Source: Sedimentisphaerales bacterium (GTDB taxonomy: Bacteria; Planctomycetota; Phycisphaerae; Sedimentisphaerales; Anaerobacaceae). Taken from it: a stretch of 5,653 nt of DNA. A model generated the notes under the pieces. The model ran no database searches. It was not told the origin of the DNA and saw nothing but the letters and a program-made list of their open reading frames with translations. The stretch lies in assembly GCA_016933985.1 (NCBI GenBank), contig JAFGTU010000359.1, positions 1-5,653 of the forward strand, given 5' to 3'. Made by a program: the position numbers and the translations under genes. Numbering within the stretch: position 1 is the first letter of the stretch; every line of letters begins with the position of its first letter. Positions 3,782 through 5,653 of the stretch are shown in pieces.

Positions 3782-5653
3782 TTGGCGTATAGCTACGGTT
3801 TCTATTTTGGCCAGCCGTGGTGGCTGGCGGCTTGCGTTTTGCTTGTCGGGATCGTATGGTTGGGCCGTCGCAGCCTCGCTGCTCTTGGGCCGTTGAGGCG
3901 CGTCCTGGCGGTTGTTTTGCGGTGTCTGGTTGTCCTTATCCTGATCGCATTGCTGGCCGGACCGATGCTTACGAGGACGAGCGGACGCCTTACGGTCATT
4001 GCCGTAGTGGATCGGAGCCTGTCGATTCCGCCCAGGCTGCAGGCTGAGAGTCTGGATTGGCTGGCTGTGGCGCTGGGAGCGAAGAATTCGCAGGAGTCCG
4101 TCGGCGGCGGGGCGGAAGACCGGGTTGCGATAGTCGATGTTGCAGAGGCGGCGAGCATCTCGCAGTTGCCTTCGACCATTGCAAAGGTGCGGCAGCGCAA
4201 TACGACTCTGACCGGTCAGCAGACCCGGCTTTCGGACGGCGTCCAAATGGCTATGGCTATCGCTCCGCCGGATACGGCTACGCGGATACTGCTGGTCAGC
4301 GAGGGCAACGAGACCGCCGGCGATCTCAAAGAGGCTGCGCGATTAGCCGCGGCAAACCGGATTCCCATCGACGTTTTGCCGCTGCGGTATCGATACGACA
4401 GAGAGGTGGTATTCAGGCGGTTGGCCGCTCCGGGCAAGGCCAGAAGCGGGCAGACCGTGTCGCTGCGATTTATACTCGACAGCGCGGCTTCCGCTCGCGG
4501 CAGGCTGATGTTGAGCCTGAACGACAAGCCGGTGGACCTGGATCCGGATTCGCCTGAGATTGCCGTAGCCGTTGAGCTCGAGCCCGGCACAAACGTCCAT
4601 AGCGTCTCGGTCCCGGTGGGCGCGCAGGGGATGCACGAATTTGAGGCCGTCTTCATACCGGAGGACGCGGGGCAGGACGTGATAGCCGAGAATAACCGCG
4701 CCGGCGCCGTGACATACGTAGCCGGGCCGGGATACGTGCGGATATTCGATACCAACGGGGCCGGCGCCGGCGTCGCGCGTGCTATGGCGCAAGCGGACCT
4801 GCATACATCCTGCACCGACGTCGAATTGATGCCGACCGAACTGATGCGGCTGCTGGATGCGGATGTCGTAGTGCTGGTCAATACGCCGGTACAGCACTTT
4901 ACGATAGCTCAGCAGGAGATGCTGGTGCGGTACGTCAGGGACCTGGGCGGCGGACTCGTCATGATTGGCGGGGACACGTCATTCGGGGCCGGGGGCTGGA
5001 TTGATTCGCCCGTTGCCGAGATACTGCCCGTCGATCTTGATCCGCCTCAGAAGAAGCAGATGCCTCGCGGCGCCCTGGTGCTGGTTATTGACCGCAGCGG
5101 CTCCATGGTCGGCCAGAAGGTGGAGATCTGCAAGGTCTCGGCGGCGTCTTCGGTTCGGCTGCTCAGCCGGCTCGACCTGGTGGGCGTGATTGTATTTGAT
5201 GCTGTTTATGACTGGCTGGTGCCGCTGGGCCCTGCCGGCGAGAAAGACGACATCTACGAGCGTCTGCGGAGCATCGGGGCCGGCGGCGGCACGACCATGG
5301 GCCCGCCGATGCAGGCGGCTTTCGAGTCCGTTCGCGACGCAAAAGTCGCGGTCAAGCACGTCATCGTGCTGACCGACGGTATGACCTCCGACCCGGACTT
5401 CTGCGCGAAACTTGCCGGCGAGATGGGCAAGAGCCAGGTCAGCGTCTCGACCGTCGCGGTGGGGGACCAATGCAATACGCCACTCCTCCAGGGTATTGCC
5501 GCGGCGACACAGGGCCGGTTCTATTATGTCCAGGATCCGATGAGCATTCCGGCGATCTTCGTGAAAGAGGCACAGGTCGTCAGGCGGTCGATGATTATGG
5601 AGGAGACTTTTTCGCCGCAACTGGCGTACTCGATGAGCGAGACCGTCAAGGGA
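3782..5653 (+). CDS. Large membrane protein with two VWA domains and a GATase-like segment, 3' partial
   Basis: The frame is open for 624 codons to the right edge with no stop. An in-frame stop at 3722-3724 bounds it upstream, and TTG 3782 is the best start, as no in-frame ATG comes before residue 62. Two membrane helices (about 11-28 and 41-61) follow FGQPWWL, as in BatA-type proteins. Residues about 70-200 form a first VWA-like domain with D77-x-S79-x-S81, but SEG at 173-175 replaces the usual SDG. Residues 205-310 are a beta-rich linker. Residues 315-425 resemble the glutamine-amidotransferase-like fold (DVVVLVNTP, GGGLVMIGGDTSFGAGGW) without an evident catalytic Cys. Residues 428-600 are a second VWA domain with a full MIDAS: D437-R-S439-G-S441, T504 and D532 in TDG. 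It probably binds a divalent metal and a protein partner. Both VWA domains likely lie on the same side of the membrane. It follows the coiled-coil gene by 101 bases, probably in one operon. Confidence 0.88.
   Translation, partial: MAYSYGFYFGQPWWLAACVLLVGIVWLGRRSLAALGPLRRVLAVVLRCLVVLILIALLAGPMLTRTSGRLTVIAVVDRSLSIPPRLQAESLDWLAVALGAKNSQESVGGGAEDRVAIVDVAEAASISQLPSTIAKVRQRNTTLTGQQTRLSDGVQMAMAIAPPDTATRILLVSEGNETAGDLKEAARLAAANRIPIDVLPLRYRYDREVVFRRLAAPGKARSGQTVSLRFILDSAASARGRLMLSLNDKPVDLDPDSPEIAVAVELEPGTNVHSVSVPVGAQGMHEFEAVFIPEDAGQDVIAENNRAGAVTYVAGPGYVRIFDTNGAGAGVARAMAQADLHTSCTDVELMPTELMRLLDADVVVLVNTPVQHFTIAQQEMLVRYVRDLGGGLVMIGGDTSFGAGGWIDSPVAEILPVDLDPPQKKQMPRGALVLVIDRSGSMVGQKVEICKVSAASSVRLLSRLDLVGVIVFDAVYDWLVPLGPAGEKDDIYERLRSIGAGGGTTMGPPMQAAFESVRDAKVAVKHVIVLTDGMTSDPDFCAKLAGEMGKSQVSVSTVAVGDQCNTPLLQGIAAATQGRFYYVQDPMSIPAIFVKEAQVVRRSMIMEETFSPQLAYSMSETVKG

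Noticed and set aside
3708..3896. 62-codon plus-strand frame starting ATG 3708
   Set aside because: It is out of frame with the VWA gene and overlaps its N-terminal helices. The product shows no features, while the TTG 3782 frame gives the typical PWWL and double-helix N-terminus.
4216..4881. 221-codon minus-strand frame, with another at 4343-4897
   Set aside because: Both lie antisense to the VWA/GATase gene, whose protein has clear domain motifs throughout this stretch.

Overview
The window looks like chromosomal DNA of a free-living planctomycete, most likely of the Phycisphaerae. This is inferred from two things. One is a secreted LamG protein ending in a 'PAPGAILLG...RRRR' exosortase-type sorting tail. 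The other is a coiled-coil membrane protein followed by a large VWA / glutamine-amidotransferase-like membrane protein, a pair I associate with planctomycetes. No database search was possible, so the taxonomic call is moderate.

Layout: (1) 1-94, minus strand: the first 31 codons of a secreted protein with a clear signal peptide and Shine-Dalgarno site, running off the left edge. (2) 95-646: about 550 bases without a convincing gene. It holds the presumed promoter of the minus-strand gene, a short GC hairpin, a strong TTGACA-type promoter and a roughly 130-base leader. (3) 647-1417, plus: a LamG-domain exported protein, AT-richer than the genes to its right, closed by a three-tier terminator hairpin at 1419-1491. 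(4) 1492-2009: non-coding, with four stem-loops packed into 1541-1693 and a possible promoter and 9-codon leader frame near 1894-1977. (5) 2010-3680, plus: a 556-residue protein with three membrane segments and a long coiled coil. (6) 3681-3781: a gap holding two strong hairpins. (7) 3782 to the right edge, plus: a large open frame (624 codons visible, no stop, TTG start). It has two N-terminal membrane helices, a first VWA-like domain, a beta-rich linker, a GATase-like segment and a second VWA domain with a complete MIDAS.

The last two genes probably form an operon. Both are predicted membrane proteins: one with a long coiled coil, the other with metal-dependent adhesion-type (VWA) domains. 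In many bacteria such VWA membrane proteins sit beside MoxR AAA+ ATPase and DUF58 genes, but neither lies upstream here. The substrate or process is not known from the sequence. I saw no rRNA, tRNA, CRISPR array, transposase or phage gene. The least explained parts are the structured region 1541-1693, the paired hairpins at 3681-3761, and the composite VWA/GATase protein with its altered first MIDAS site.
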